The notes under the pieces: model-generated | Seen by the model: the letters and a program-made list of their open reading frames with translations, nothing else | Told to the model about the DNA's origin: nothing | Databases searched by the model: none | Assembly (NCBI RefSeq): GCF_025564085.1 | Contig: NZ_JAMGZJ010000072.1 | Span: 62,001 to 126,000 of the forward strand | DNA: 64,000 bases | Direction of reading: 5' to 3' | Source: Silvania confinis | Lineage (GTDB): Bacteria > Pseudomonadota > Gammaproteobacteria > Enterobacterales > Enterobacteriaceae | Made by a program: the position numbers and the translations under genes | Shown: one piece after another, positions 27,391 through 35,231 of the stretch | How the letters are laid out: every line of letters starts with the position of its first letter | How positions within the stretch are numbered: position 1 is the stretch's first letter

Positions 27391-27627
27391 CATCGCCACC
27401 ACCCTGGCAACCCGGGCTACCGGCAAGAAAATCGCCGCTACGCGGTTCCCTCAGCTTATTCCTTCCGGCTTCGGGTCGGGCGCGATCCTACATCCATGTA
27501 GGTCACGCCCTCTCGGCGCATCCCTGCACCTCGCCCCGGCCTACAGGAAACGCTTCGGCGATTTACAGCCGGACCTGGGTGTCGCTTTAGCCGGTTTATA
27601 CTCATGCAATTAGCTCATCGCTTTACG

Positions 27628-27685
27628 CTTTGGTAGGCCCGCGCAAGCGAAGCGCCGCCGGGCGATCCGGTGTTACCGCCGCATA
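27628..27685. repeat. REP-like element
   Basis: GGTAGGCCCGCGCAAGCGAAGCGCCGCCGGGC resembles enterobacterial REP/BIME units (GTAGGCC...GCGCAGCGCC...GGC) in composition, imperfect dyad and intergenic position just beyond the 3' end of a gene. Confidence 0.55.
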
Positions 27686-27706
27686 TTCCCCTTACACACC
27701 TCCCCC

Positions 27707-28282
27707 TTAAACCTTCGGAAATACCCCCAGGTATTTCTGTGAGCCATAAAACGGAATCACCAGGAACGCCATCCCCGCGCTGCCTTCGGCATACTGCACC
27801 GCCATATCGCCGCTGCGGGTAATAAACATATCGCGCTCTACCCAGCGACATCCGACGCTCATATCCGGGGTGCAGTTTTTATATTTCGTTCTCAGCACGC
27901 CGTCTTTGGTCAGCCAGAGGTATTGCCGTTCAGGATCCGAGGGTTTGGCGGCGGATTCATCGAGCAGGGTCCAGGTTTGCTGGCTCAGGGTGTTGTTTTG
28001 CGCATCCCGCGAGGTGGCCTGCAGTGATTTCGCCGGATAGTTGAAGCGTAATTCCACCGTTGCCGCGCTCTTGCTGCTGACATAAAACAGCTGGGCTAAG
28101 TCATCGGTCCCCTTGTACTCGTCCCCGCCCGGTTTTAGCGGCGTGGTCTTAAACTGATACACACTGTGGCTGCGGATATCCTGCCGGTTAGGGTATTCCG
28201 CCTGGAATTGCGATTGTTGCGGCGAGCTGACGACGCAGCCGCTGAGCAGCAAGACTAAACCGAGTACAGACAATTGACGCAT
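27707..28282 (-). CDS. Outer membrane lipoprotein of unknown function
   Basis: 191 residues with a lipoprotein signal: VLLLSGC gives the lipobox with Cys at residue 16, followed by VVSS, which does not carry the Asp-2 retention signal, so outer membrane sorting is expected. The mature part is mainly beta, with Cys pairs at about 136 and 144. I do not recognise a named family. It is a single gene bounded by repeats on its 3' side. Confidence 0.75.
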   Translation of the reverse strand: MRQLSVLGLVLLLSGCVVSSPQQSQFQAEYPNRQDIRSHSVYQFKTTPLKPGGDEYKGTDDLAQLFYVSSKSAATVELRFNYPAKSLQATSRDAQNNTLSQQTWTLLDESAAKPSDPERQYLWLTKDGVLRTKYKNCTPDMSVGCRWVERDMFITRSGDMAVQYAEGSAGMAFLVIPFYGSQKYLGVFPKV

Positions 28283-28394
28283 TCACATTCCCCTATGATG
28301 GCTAAGCCAGACTGAGCGGATAATTATGGGTGCTAATCAATGGGATCAGAAACGCGTCCGGCCATTACTCCCTGAAAAGGTAGGCACTACGCAC

Positions 28395-28859
28395 TTACGC
28401 CGTAATCGTTTTGCTCATATTGACCCCCGTCACCCCAAAACCGCTGGTCTCGTACAGCGACCGGGCGCGGGCGTTATCACCGGCCACGCGGAGTTTGATC
28501 TGCTCAAAGCCCTTTTCCCGCAAATCCTGCTCTAACGCGTGCAGCGCCTGTTTCCCCAACCCCTGCCCCTGGTACGCATTCAGGATGTGGAAATCATAAA
28601 TAAACGCCGCGCGCGCAGCCGGGTCCGGCTTGTACCACAGATAGCCGACGTGCCTGTCGTCGTTAAGCAGGCACAGCAAAACGTGCCCGGCGGTATTGAC
28701 GCCCTGCGGCAGCAGATCTGCTGTCTCCTGTTTCGCTCGGGCCAGGGCGTCGCCGTGCGCAAGCCGGTAATTGGCGGCGATCTCATCCGCGTAATCTGGA
28801 ATGAAGTACGCAAGATAAGCAGGATATTGATCCTCCTGCAGGGGACGTAATGTGATCAT
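28395..28859 (-). CDS. GNAT-family N-acetyltransferase
   Basis: 154 residues from ATG 28859 (MITLRPLQ), preferred over an ATG at 28901 that would overlap the next gene. The acetyl-CoA binding motif A is visible as ILNAYQGQGLGKQALHAL (Q/RxxGxG/A) at about 88-105, and the C-terminal LRVAGDNARARSLYETSGF is the usual motif B region. The substrate is unknown. It lies just downstream of the LysR gene on the same strand and may be cotranscribed with it. Confidence 0.82.
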   Translation of the reverse strand: MITLRPLQEDQYPAYLAYFIPDYADEIAANYRLAHGDALARAKQETADLLPQGVNTAGHVLLCLLNDDRHVGYLWYKPDPAARAAFIYDFHILNAYQGQGLGKQALHALEQDLREKGFEQIKLRVAGDNARARSLYETSGFGVTGVNMSKTITA

Positions 28860-28897
28860 GACGGATGCCTCAATGGGGTGAAATAGCCCTGACCTTC

Positions 28898-29782
28898 TCA
28901 ATAATCGGCCTCATTCACCAGCTTAAAATAGGCGTTGACGGTGGCACTGGCCTCCTGCGCCCGGCCGATCATCACCAGATTGGCGGTGAATTCGGCTTCT
29001 TTTAGCGGGCGATATACCAGGCCGGGAATATGCACCTGCTGCAACGGGGCCGGAATAAGTGCCAGCCCCAGCCCGGTGGCCGCAATCGCCAGCGTGCTCA
29101 ACGTGCTCCCGGCCCGGTAGGCGATATGGCAGCGTTCCCCCAGCTTTTGCGTCAGCAGCATAAACAGATGCTCATGCACGTCGTGGGCTTCATACAGCAC
29201 AAGGGGTTGCCCGGCCAGCATATCGACCGTCAAACCCTCATGGGCAACCAGAGGATGATCCTCAGGCAGGGCGACCAGCATCTCCCAGTCCCCCATCCGG
29301 CTGACGGTCAGGTCCGCGCCGAGGATATTGCTGTGCGCCGGGGTGTAGCCGATGTCCAGATGCCCGGCTCGGATCGCCTCGACCTGCTCCAGCGGGCCGA
29401 CTTCGTCGATCGTCAGATCGGCATCGGGAAAGCGCTGATGAAACCGGCGCAGATCGGCGGTCAGTTTGCCACTGAAGATGGCATTTCCGGCAAACCCCAC
29501 CCGCACCCGGCCCGTTTCGCCTCGCAGGGCGCGCTCGACGGTCAGCCGCGTATGGTCGGCCTGCTCCAGCGTCCGTCTGGCTTCTATCTGCAGCAATACC
29601 CCGGCGTCGGTCAGCTCGACCCGACGGCTGGTGCGCACGAACAGCGCGCCGCCCAGCTCCTCTTCAAGCGCCTTGATTTGCATGCTCAGCGCGGGCTGGA
29701 CTATGTTCAGCCGCGCGGCGGCCCGGCCAAAGTGGCCCTCTTCGGCCACGGCTAAAAAGTAGCGCAGGTGACGTAAATCCAT
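28898..29782 (-). CDS. LysR-family transcriptional regulator
   Basis: 294 residues from ATG 29782 (MDLRHLRYF), the normal family start; an extension of five codons is possible. The winged helix-turn-helix is in residues 1-60 (GHFGRAAARLNIVQPALSMQIKALE) and the substrate-binding domain in ~90-294. It is divergent from the SnoaL-like gene at 29892, with a LysR-type box between them, so it probably controls that gene and itself. Confidence 0.88.
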   Translation of the reverse strand: MDLRHLRYFLAVAEEGHFGRAAARLNIVQPALSMQIKALEEELGGALFVRTSRRVELTDAGVLLQIEARRTLEQADHTRLTVERALRGETGRVRVGFAGNAIFSGKLTADLRRFHQRFPDADLTIDEVGPLEQVEAIRAGHLDIGYTPAHSNILGADLTVSRMGDWEMLVALPEDHPLVAHEGLTVDMLAGQPLVLYEAHDVHEHLFMLLTQKLGERCHIAYRAGSTLSTLAIAATGLGLALIPAPLQQVHIPGLVYRPLKEAEFTANLVMIGRAQEASATVNAYFKLVNEADY

Positions 29783-29795
29783 GCCTCCCCCAGAC

Positions 29796-29812
29796 AATCA
29801 CTAAAAGTGATT
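29796..29812. promoter_or_regulatory. Candidate LysR-type box
   Basis: AATCACT-AAA-AGTGATT is a perfect 7-3-7 inverted repeat that contains the T-N11-A pattern typical of LysR-family sites. It lies 14 bases upstream of the LysR gene start and 80 bases before the divergent gene. Confidence 0.6.
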
Positions 29813-29891
29813 GATCAGTCATATCTATATATTTCATTTTAGCCTGTTCAGGTTGCACACTGCATCTCGTTAACTCACAGGAGATCGCGAA

Positions 29892-30473
29892 ATGACTACT
29901 CAACTTAATGACCGTCAACAACTCAATGACCTGATGAATGGCTGGATGCACCGGGATCTGGGCGAATGGGCGCAGCTGCGCGAACTGTTCCATCCCGATG
30001 GCACCATTGAAATTACCTGGTTCGAGGGGCTGGGGAGCGATTTTGTCGAGGGCTCCATGCGGATGGGCGAATCGGATCTGCGCACCAAGCACCTGATTAC
30101 CTCGCCTGCAGTGACCTTCAATGCCCGTGGCGATAAAGCGATCCTTGAAACTAACGCCATGATCATCGCCGAGAACGTCAAACTGAATATCGGCTGCGAG
30201 TGCCACAATCGCTTTTACGACCTGGCCGAAAAACGAGACGGGGTGTGGAAGCTGTTTCGTCGTCAGAGCGTGTACGACATGGGGACATTTACCTTCCCGT
30301 TAGGCCCGGTGGAGATTGACCAACGCGTGGTGGCGAAATACCCGCGTGAATATGCCACGCTGGCGTATCTCCTGGAGCAGAGCGGCTTCCCGCTCGGGCG
30401 CGTATTTGCGACGCGCGGCAGCGAGCTGGAGAGCAACATGAAGGCGGCGGGCCAGCGCTGGTTAGCGGCCTGA
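29892..30473 (+). CDS. SnoaL/NTF2-fold protein
   Basis: 193 residues. The N-terminal ~130 residues fit the SnoaL-like (nuclear transport factor 2) fold: LNDLMNGWMHRDLGEWAQL, LFHPDGTIEITW, and a late strand CECHNRFYDLAEKRDGVWKLFRRQSVYD. Enzymes of this fold include isomerases, dehydratases and hydrolases, so the reaction cannot be stated. ACAGGAGATC precedes the ATG. It is divergent from the LysR gene, which probably regulates it. Confidence 0.75.
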   Translation: MTTQLNDRQQLNDLMNGWMHRDLGEWAQLRELFHPDGTIEITWFEGLGSDFVEGSMRMGESDLRTKHLITSPAVTFNARGDKAILETNAMIIAENVKLNIGCECHNRFYDLAEKRDGVWKLFRRQSVYDMGTFTFPLGPVEIDQRVVAKYPREYATLAYLLEQSGFPLGRVFATRGSELESNMKAAGQRWLAA

Positions 30474-30533
30474 TTCGCCACTCGGCGGGAAATTGGGGTA
30501 TCATCCGCGTCCACTCTTCCTGCGGGCTGCCTG

Positions 30534-31220
30534 ATGTCTACGATTGTTGATACGTTTATTGCCCCGCCGTGCCATGCGCAGATCGAGACGCTGTATCAGG
30601 ACTCGCACCTGGTGCTGATTAACAAACCCGCCGGGCTGCTCAGCCTGTCGGGTAAAAATCCGCTTAACCTCGATTCGGTACACCATCGGCTGGTGCAGAT
30701 TTTCCCCGGCTGCACGCTGGTTCACCGCCTGGATTTTGGCACCTCCGGGCTGATGGTGGTGGCCCGCAATAAGGCGATCAATGCCGCGCTGTGCCAGCAG
30801 TTCAGCCAGCGCACGGTGAGCAAGGTGTACAGCGCCCTGCTGTGCGGGCATCTGGAGAGTGATGAAGGGACGATCGACGCGGCGATTGCCAAAGATCCGG
30901 CTCTGTTCCCACTGATGTCGATTTGCGCCATCACCGGCAAGCCGGCCCGCTCCCGCTATCGGGTGGTGGAGCGTCTGTATCGCGAACAAGAAGGGCCGCT
31001 AACGCGGGTAGAATTAACCCCGGAGACCGGGCGCACCCACCAGCTGCGCATTCACTGCCAGCAGCTCGGCCACCCAATTTTAGGCTGCGATCTGTACGGC
31101 GGTCTGCTGCCGCCCGGCACCGAACATACGCCCCGGCTAATGCTGCACGCCAGCGAGCTGCATTTTGTGCATCCCGTTAGCGGCGAGAATATTGCCGCCC
31201 GCCATGCCAGTCCGTTCTGA
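30534..31220 (+). CDS. RluA-family RNA pseudouridine synthase
   Basis: 228 residues without an S4 domain. The catalytic motif HRLDFGTSGLM is at about 63-73, with the essential Asp at 66, and the downstream motifs GRTHQLRIHCQQLGHPILG (~162-180) and LMLHASEL are present. It resembles E. coli RluA in length and layout but is clearly a divergent paralogue, so the target RNA site is not assigned. It stands alone and is convergent with bor. Confidence 0.85.
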   Translation: MSTIVDTFIAPPCHAQIETLYQDSHLVLINKPAGLLSLSGKNPLNLDSVHHRLVQIFPGCTLVHRLDFGTSGLMVVARNKAINAALCQQFSQRTVSKVYSALLCGHLESDEGTIDAAIAKDPALFPLMSICAITGKPARSRYRVVERLYREQEGPLTRVELTPETGRTHQLRIHCQQLGHPILGCDLYGGLLPPGTEHTPRLMLHASELHFVHPVSGENIAARHASPF

Positions 31221-31250
31221 AAAGCAAAGCAGGCATCGTGCGATGCCTGC
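31221..31250 (-). terminator. Intrinsic terminator of bor
   Basis: GCAGGCATCG (31229-31238) pairs with CGATGCCTGC (31241-31250). On the minus strand it is followed by TTTGCTTTTC, a T-rich tract, and it lies 8 bases after the bor stop codon. On the plus strand the T-tract is missing, so termination of the synthase gene here would be weak. Confidence 0.75.
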
Positions 31251-31258
31251 CATCACGC

Positions 31259-31549
31259 TTACTTCGCGCAGTACACTCGCGCTTCACGTGGGGTGTAGAT
31301 CCCCAGCGTGATGATGCGGAACAGGACGTTGGTTGCAGATTCCTGCACTTCGGTACGCACCACTTTATCCGCACCGCCGCACACCTGCGCAGCATCGATG
31401 GTCTTAGACTGACCGATACCGTTCAGGAAGAAAGTCTGGCGTGTTTCCTGCGTCGGCTTTTCAACAATGCCACTGTTCACTTTAAAGGTCTGTTGTGCAC
31501 AACCCGACAGGGCCGCTGCGGCAACGACTGCAATCATTAACTTTTTCAT
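31259..31549 (-). CDS. bor: Bor/Iss-family outer membrane lipoprotein
   Basis: 96 residues with lipobox ALSGC (Cys 17). The mature part closely follows the phage lambda Bor protein: CAQQTFKV, FFLNGIGQSKTIDAAQVCGGA, and the C-terminal ITLGIYTPREARVYC. Bor and the related Iss are linked to serum resistance in E. coli. The copy stands alone with no phage genes near it, so it is a resident gene. Upstream AAAGG is a suitable ribosome site. Confidence 0.88.
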   Translation of the reverse strand: MKKLMIAVVAAAALSGCAQQTFKVNSGIVEKPTQETRQTFFLNGIGQSKTIDAAQVCGGADKVVRTEVQESATNVLFRIITLGIYTPREARVYCAK

Positions 31550-31726
31550 ATAGGCCTTTATTATTCGAAGTAACCGGGAGCAGATACTATTCCCTCTTCG
31601 CTAAAGGCGATATTCCTTCCTGAACATATTCAGCACCTGAATAACAACCGTTGATGCCGCATTCAGGTATGTGATCCAATTGGTTTTTACCGGTGAAGGT
31701 TGTGCAAAAGCGCGGTAATAAAAACG

Positions 31727-32164
31727 TTACTCACCGGGGGTAACTTTCTGCACTTCAGTGTCGGCCGGTATCACCTCCAGCACCAGCGGCGGCACCGCTT
31801 TGCCGGTGCGGGTGTCGATCAGCACCGAATGACGCTCGCCGGGTGCGAACAGGTGCTGCTCGCCCCACTGGCGCAGCGCCACCACCACCGTAAATAGGCT
31901 TTCGCCCTGCGGGGTCAGGACATACTCCTGGTATGCCGTGCCGTCCGAGGCATCCTGCCGAATGAGGATCCCCGCCTCAACCAGCCTGGTAAGCCTGTCG
32001 GTGAGGATGTTTTTCGCCACCCCCAGGCTGCGCTGGAAATCACCAAACCGGCGTATGCCGTCAAAGGCATCGCGGACGATCAGCAGCGACCAGCGATCGC
32101 CAATCAGATCCACGGATCGCGCCACGGGACAGGGTTGTTGACTCAAGGGGTGACGAGGTTTCAT
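31727..32164 (-). CDS. HxlR-family transcriptional regulator
   Basis: 145 residues from ATG 32164 (GGAG 9 bases before). The HxlR signature CPVARSVDLIGDRWSLLIVRDAFDG is split over residues ~10-34, with the single conserved Cys at 10, and the winged helix follows (RFGDFQRSLGVAKNILTDRL). It is divergent from the MFS gene, with a repeated site between them, so it probably represses that exporter in answer to a small molecule. The ligand is unknown. Confidence 0.87.
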   Translation of the reverse strand: MKPRHPLSQQPCPVARSVDLIGDRWSLLIVRDAFDGIRRFGDFQRSLGVAKNILTDRLTRLVEAGILIRQDASDGTAYQEYVLTPQGESLFTVVVALRQWGEQHLFAPGERHSVLIDTRTGKAVPPLVLEVIPADTEVQKVTPGE

Positions 32165-32196
32165 CGCGTCTCCAGGGTAGAAAAAGCCGACTGTGT

Positions 32197-32250
32197 GGTT
32201 GCATTTTAAAACTGGAAAGCCTAGCATTCAATCAGTTTCGTTTTGCAACC
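32197..32250. promoter_or_regulatory. Candidate HxlR operator pair
   Basis: GGTTGCATTTTAAAACTG (32197-32214) and its inverted counterpart CAGTTTCGTTTTGCAACC (32233-32250) match at 13 of 18 positions including both outer arms, with centres 36 bases apart. They lie between the divergent HxlR and MFS genes. Confidence 0.55.
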
Positions 32251-32268
32251 AGGTTGGATTGCGCAGCA

Positions 32269-33483
32269 ATGATCAACGTCTCTCATGCATCACCGATGTC
32301 ACCCGGCCTGGTGTGGCTGTTCGCCATCGCCAGCGGCCTGAGCGTGGCCAATGTTTATTACGCCCAACCGCTGCTGGACGCCCTGGCGCGGGATTTTGCC
32401 ATCAGCCAGGCGGCAGTCGGCGGGGTGATCACCGCCACCCAGATGGGTTGCGCGCTGGCGCTGCTGTTTCTGGTGCCGCTGGGCGATCGGGTGGATCGCC
32501 GCCGCCTGATGGCGCTGCAGCTACTGGGGCTCATTGTCGCGCTGGTCGCGGTGGGGATGGCGCAATCTGCCCCTATGCTGCTGGCGGGCATGCTCGCGGT
32601 CGGCCTGCTCGGCACGGCGATGACCCAGGGGCTGATCGCCTATGCGGCCAGCGCCGCCGCCCCACATGAACAGGGCCGCGTGGTGGGTACGGCGCAAAGT
32701 GGGGTCTTTATTGGGCTGCTGCTGGCGAGGGTCTTTGCCGGGGGGATCAGCGACCTGGCGGGCTGGCGCGGGGTCTATTTCTGCGCGGCACTGCTGATGC
32801 TGCTGATTGCCCTCCCCCTGTGGCGACGGCTGCCCGCCCTGCCCCCGGCTTCTCACCGGCTGAGCTATCCGCGCCTGCTGATCTCTATGCTGACGCTGCT
32901 GCGCGAGGAAAAGGCGCTGCAGGTGCGGGGCACACTGGCGCTGCTGATGTTTGCCGCGTTTAACATTTTCTGGAGCGCGTTAACGCTGCCTCTGAGCGCC
33001 CCGCCCTACAGCTTCTCACACACACTGATTGGCACCTTCGGGCTGGTTGGCGTGGTTGGCGCGTTGGCCGCCGCGCGTGCCGGGCGATGGGCCGATCGCG
33101 GTTATGCAGAGCCCACCAGCGCGCTGGCGCTATCGCTGTTGCTGCTGGCCTGGTGGCCGCTGTCGCTGATGGGAACCTCGCTGTGGGCGCTGGTGATCGG
33201 CATCGTGCTGCTGGATCTGGGCGGCCAGGCGCTGCACGTCACCAATCAAAGCCTGATTTTCCGTACCCGACCGGAAGCGCACAGTCGGCTGGTCGGCCTG
33301 TATATGCTGTTTTATGCCGTTGGCAGCGGGCTGGGAGCCATAGGCACCACCGTCACCTATGCCCATCTGGGCTGGCACGGCGTGTGCCTGCTGGGTGCGG
33401 CGGTCAGCCTGCTGGCGCTGGTATTCTGGTGGCTGACGCGCGTGTCGCCTTCAGTGATACAACTTCGCCATGAAGCCGATTAA
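32269..33483 (+). CDS. MFS transporter
   Basis: 404 residues with about 12 membrane segments and the loop 2-3 motif LGDRVDRRRLMALQL (a form of GxxxDrxGRR) near residue 66. The family is that of drug or metabolite exporters, and the substrate is unknown. ATG 32269 is chosen; TTG 32254 or ATG 32296 are possible. Divergent from the HxlR regulator. Its stop overlaps the convergent membrane protein gene by four bases. Confidence 0.85.
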   Translation: MINVSHASPMSPGLVWLFAIASGLSVANVYYAQPLLDALARDFAISQAAVGGVITATQMGCALALLFLVPLGDRVDRRRLMALQLLGLIVALVAVGMAQSAPMLLAGMLAVGLLGTAMTQGLIAYAASAAAPHEQGRVVGTAQSGVFIGLLLARVFAGGISDLAGWRGVYFCAALLMLLIALPLWRRLPALPPASHRLSYPRLLISMLTLLREEKALQVRGTLALLMFAAFNIFWSALTLPLSAPPYSFSHTLIGTFGLVGVVGALAAARAGRWADRGYAEPTSALALSLLLLAWWPLSLMGTSLWALVIGIVLLDLGGQALHVTNQSLIFRTRPEAHSRLVGLYMLFYAVGSGLGAIGTTVTYAHLGWHGVCLLGAAVSLLALVFWWLTRVSPSVIQLRHEAD

Positions 33484-33977
33484 TACCGTTGGCCCGCTGC
33501 CCTGCGGGCCAGGATCCACATCAGGGGGAGCAGGACAACATGGAGAATCGTCAGGCCGAGTAAAATCCCGGCGTTACCTGCCTGATGATCGCCCGTGGTG
33601 GCCAGCTGGTGAAAATGCCCGTACACCAGGCCCGCAAATTCAATGGCCACCCACAGCACCACCGCTAATTTGAATTCCAGACCTCGCCAGAACGAGACGA
33701 TGGCCACCACGCCTAACGCAATATCGGCCATCCCCATTTCGAACTGGAAGGGGCTGCTCTGCCAGCCAATAAATGCCGCCGCAGTTTGCGGCGAAAGCGT
33801 ATGGTAAAGACCCGCCCACAGGGATGCGACCCCGATAGAGAGCAACAGTAGCCAGGATAAATAACGCTCGGCGTAGTGACCCGACTGTCGATGACGGAGT
33901 AAGGGAATAAGCGAGGCGAGAATAAACATGACCAGCGGAATATTTGTCAGAATCAAGCGGATAGCATTGGCAATCAT
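33480..33977 (-). CDS. Small integral membrane protein, DUF6790-like
   Basis: 165 residues with four or five hydrophobic segments (about 10-27, 40-58, 83-98, 105-120, 138-156). No catalytic motif is visible. The opening LILTNIPLVMFILASLIPLL resembles a family of uncharacterised bacterial membrane proteins, probably DUF6790, but I cannot confirm the number. It ends in overlap with the convergent MFS gene. Confidence 0.6.
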   Translation of the reverse strand: MIANAIRLILTNIPLVMFILASLIPLLRHRQSGHYAERYLSWLLLLSIGVASLWAGLYHTLSPQTAAAFIGWQSSPFQFEMGMADIALGVVAIVSFWRGLEFKLAVVLWVAIEFAGLVYGHFHQLATTGDHQAGNAGILLGLTILHVVLLPLMWILARRAAGQRY

Positions 33978-34143
33978 GATTATTCCTCTTTAAAGGATAT
34001 CACCCCGCGATGTGCAGTTTTTGAAGTATAGGATACGCAGCCGGACGATGGGTGCAGCCCGGTGCAAAGCCATCAGAGCGCGAACAGCGTCTCGATTTCT
34101 ATTTTAAGATCGGGTGAGAAAAGGCGGCTGACTTCAACCCTTA

Positions 34144-34431
34144 TCAAAGAATTCGGTTTGCAGTGATGTCGTACACATCGTTGTTATTGCGTTTCCCGAC
34201 GCCCAGCACAAACACCGTGATGGTGTCGTCTTCAACCAAATAGACCAGACGGTAGCCTAACTTGCGCAGCTTGATTTTGTACTGATCTTTACGGCCATGG
34301 AGTTGGTCTGCCGGTACACGTGGGTTTTCCAGGCGCTCGGCTAACTTCTTCTTAAACTGATCCCGGACAACGTGCCCCAGCTTATCCCACTCCTTCCTGG
34401 CGACAGGGATAAACTTGAGCTTATAAGTCAT
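34144..34431 (-). CDS. RelE/StbE-family toxin
   Basis: 95 residues. YKLKFIPVARKEWDKLG at the start and YKIKLRKLGYRLVYLVEDDTI with VLGVGKR near the end follow the StbE branch of RelE-type mRNA interferases. Charged residues in the central strands fit ribosome-dependent mRNA cleavage, which is known for the family. Its start overlaps the antitoxin gene by 11 bases, the normal arrangement with the antitoxin first. Confidence 0.87.
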   Translation of the reverse strand: MTYKLKFIPVARKEWDKLGHVVRDQFKKKLAERLENPRVPADQLHGRKDQYKIKLRKLGYRLVYLVEDDTITVFVLGVGKRNNNDVYDITANRIL

Positions 34432-34678
34432 CCAGATTGACCTCCACCGCCTGGCTCAGGTCGGCCATGCGTTCGTCGACCAGTCGGCCGAGTTCTGCAT
34501 CTTCCACCAGCTCCATCAGATACGCGTACATAGAGGGTGGGACACAGTAAAACGCGGGTTCGTTGCGGTTGAGAATGGCGATGGCCGCCCCTTCACCTGA
34601 CTTAATCGTCCCCATTGGGTCTTTTTTTAAGTCAGTAATACTGGCTGCAATGTTTGACAGAATTTCGTAGGGCATCAT
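34421..34678 (-). CDS. StbD/Phd-YefM-family antitoxin
   Basis: 85 residues (or 84 from the second ATG). ASITDLKKDPMGTIKSGEGAAIA and ILNRNEPAFYCVPPSMYAYL are typical of StbD antitoxins: an N-terminal DNA-binding fold and a C-terminal acidic toxin-binding tail. AGGAGGAA lies before the start. It neutralises the downstream toxin and is expected to repress the pair. The pair looks intact. Confidence 0.87.
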   Translation of the reverse strand: MMPYEILSNIAASITDLKKDPMGTIKSGEGAAIAILNRNEPAFYCVPPSMYAYLMELVEDAELGRLVDERMADLSQAVEVNLDDL

Positions 34679-34845
34679 ATTCCTCCTGGTAGATAACTTT
34701 ATAATAGCATCAATAAAAGTGCTTTTTAAAGACTCTTAACCATACCATAACCAGCACATCGACGTGTCAGGCGCATCTTGTTTCCGGATAAGATATATTG
34801 AAAGGACTGACGTAAAATAATCGCTTTGTAACAGGTAACATCACC

Positions 34846-35193
34846 ATGGCTCTGATCCCTAAAAACTACACGCGGCTGGAAAGTGGCTACCGCGAGAAAG
34901 CCCTTAAAATTTATCCGTGGGTCTGCGGACGCTGTTCACGGGAGTTTGTGTATTCCAATCTGCGCGAACTAACGGTTCACCATATCGACCACGATCACAC
35001 CAACAACCCGGAAGATGGCAGCAACTGGGAGCTGTTGTGCCTGTTTTGCCATGATCATGAACACTCGAAATACACCGAAGCCGACCAGTACGGCAGCACC
35101 GTAGTTGCCGGTGAAGATGCGCAGAAAGATGTCGGGGAGGCCACCTACAACCCGTTTGCCAATTTACAGGCGATGCTAAACAAGAAGAAATAG
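34846..35193 (+). CDS. yajD: YajD family HNH nuclease
   Basis: 115 residues, nearly the same as E. coli YajD in length and sequence (start IPKNYxRLESGYREKALKIY). The zinc knuckle CGRCS and CLFCHDHEH flank the HNH core LTVHHIDHDHTNNPEDG. It should be a small metal-dependent nuclease, but its cell role is not known. Single gene with its own hairpin terminator. Confidence 0.93.
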   Translation: MALIPKNYTRLESGYREKALKIYPWVCGRCSREFVYSNLRELTVHHIDHDHTNNPEDGSNWELLCLFCHDHEHSKYTEADQYGSTVVAGEDAQKDVGEATYNPFANLQAMLNKKK

Positions 35194-35201
35194 CCTCGAA
35201 A

Positions 35202-35230
35202 ATGTCGGCTCAACTGAAGCCGACATCTTA
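35202..35230. terminator. Bidirectional terminator between yajD and the Nudix gene
   Basis: ATGTCGGCT (35202-35210) pairs with AGCCGACAT (35218-35226) across a 7-base loop. The minus strand continues with TTTTCG and the plus strand with CTTACT, so it should work best for the leftward Nudix gene. Confidence 0.75.
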
Positions 35231-35231
35231 C

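Larger units (their letters stand above)
26991..27706. other. Gene-free region with repeats between exporter operon and lipoprotein gene
   Basis: About 715 bases. The left part (26999-27390) is three copies of a GC-rich repeat described separately. The middle (27400-27600) is GC-rich DNA with a small hairpin (CCTACATCCATGTAGG around 27487) and no supported gene. The right part (27625-27685) is REP-like. Short open frames here read through repeats and have no ribosome sites worth the name, so none is called. Confidence 0.6.

Noticed and set aside
26990..27613. Three overlapping short open frames with similar proteins behind the exporter operon
   Set aside because: The similarity comes from reading the same 169-base DNA repeat in matching frames, and the frames have no independent coding signs.
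31259..31549. Bor as evidence of a lambdoid prophage
   Set aside because: No phage structural, integrase or lysis genes are nearby; Bor homologues are also resident chromosomal genes.
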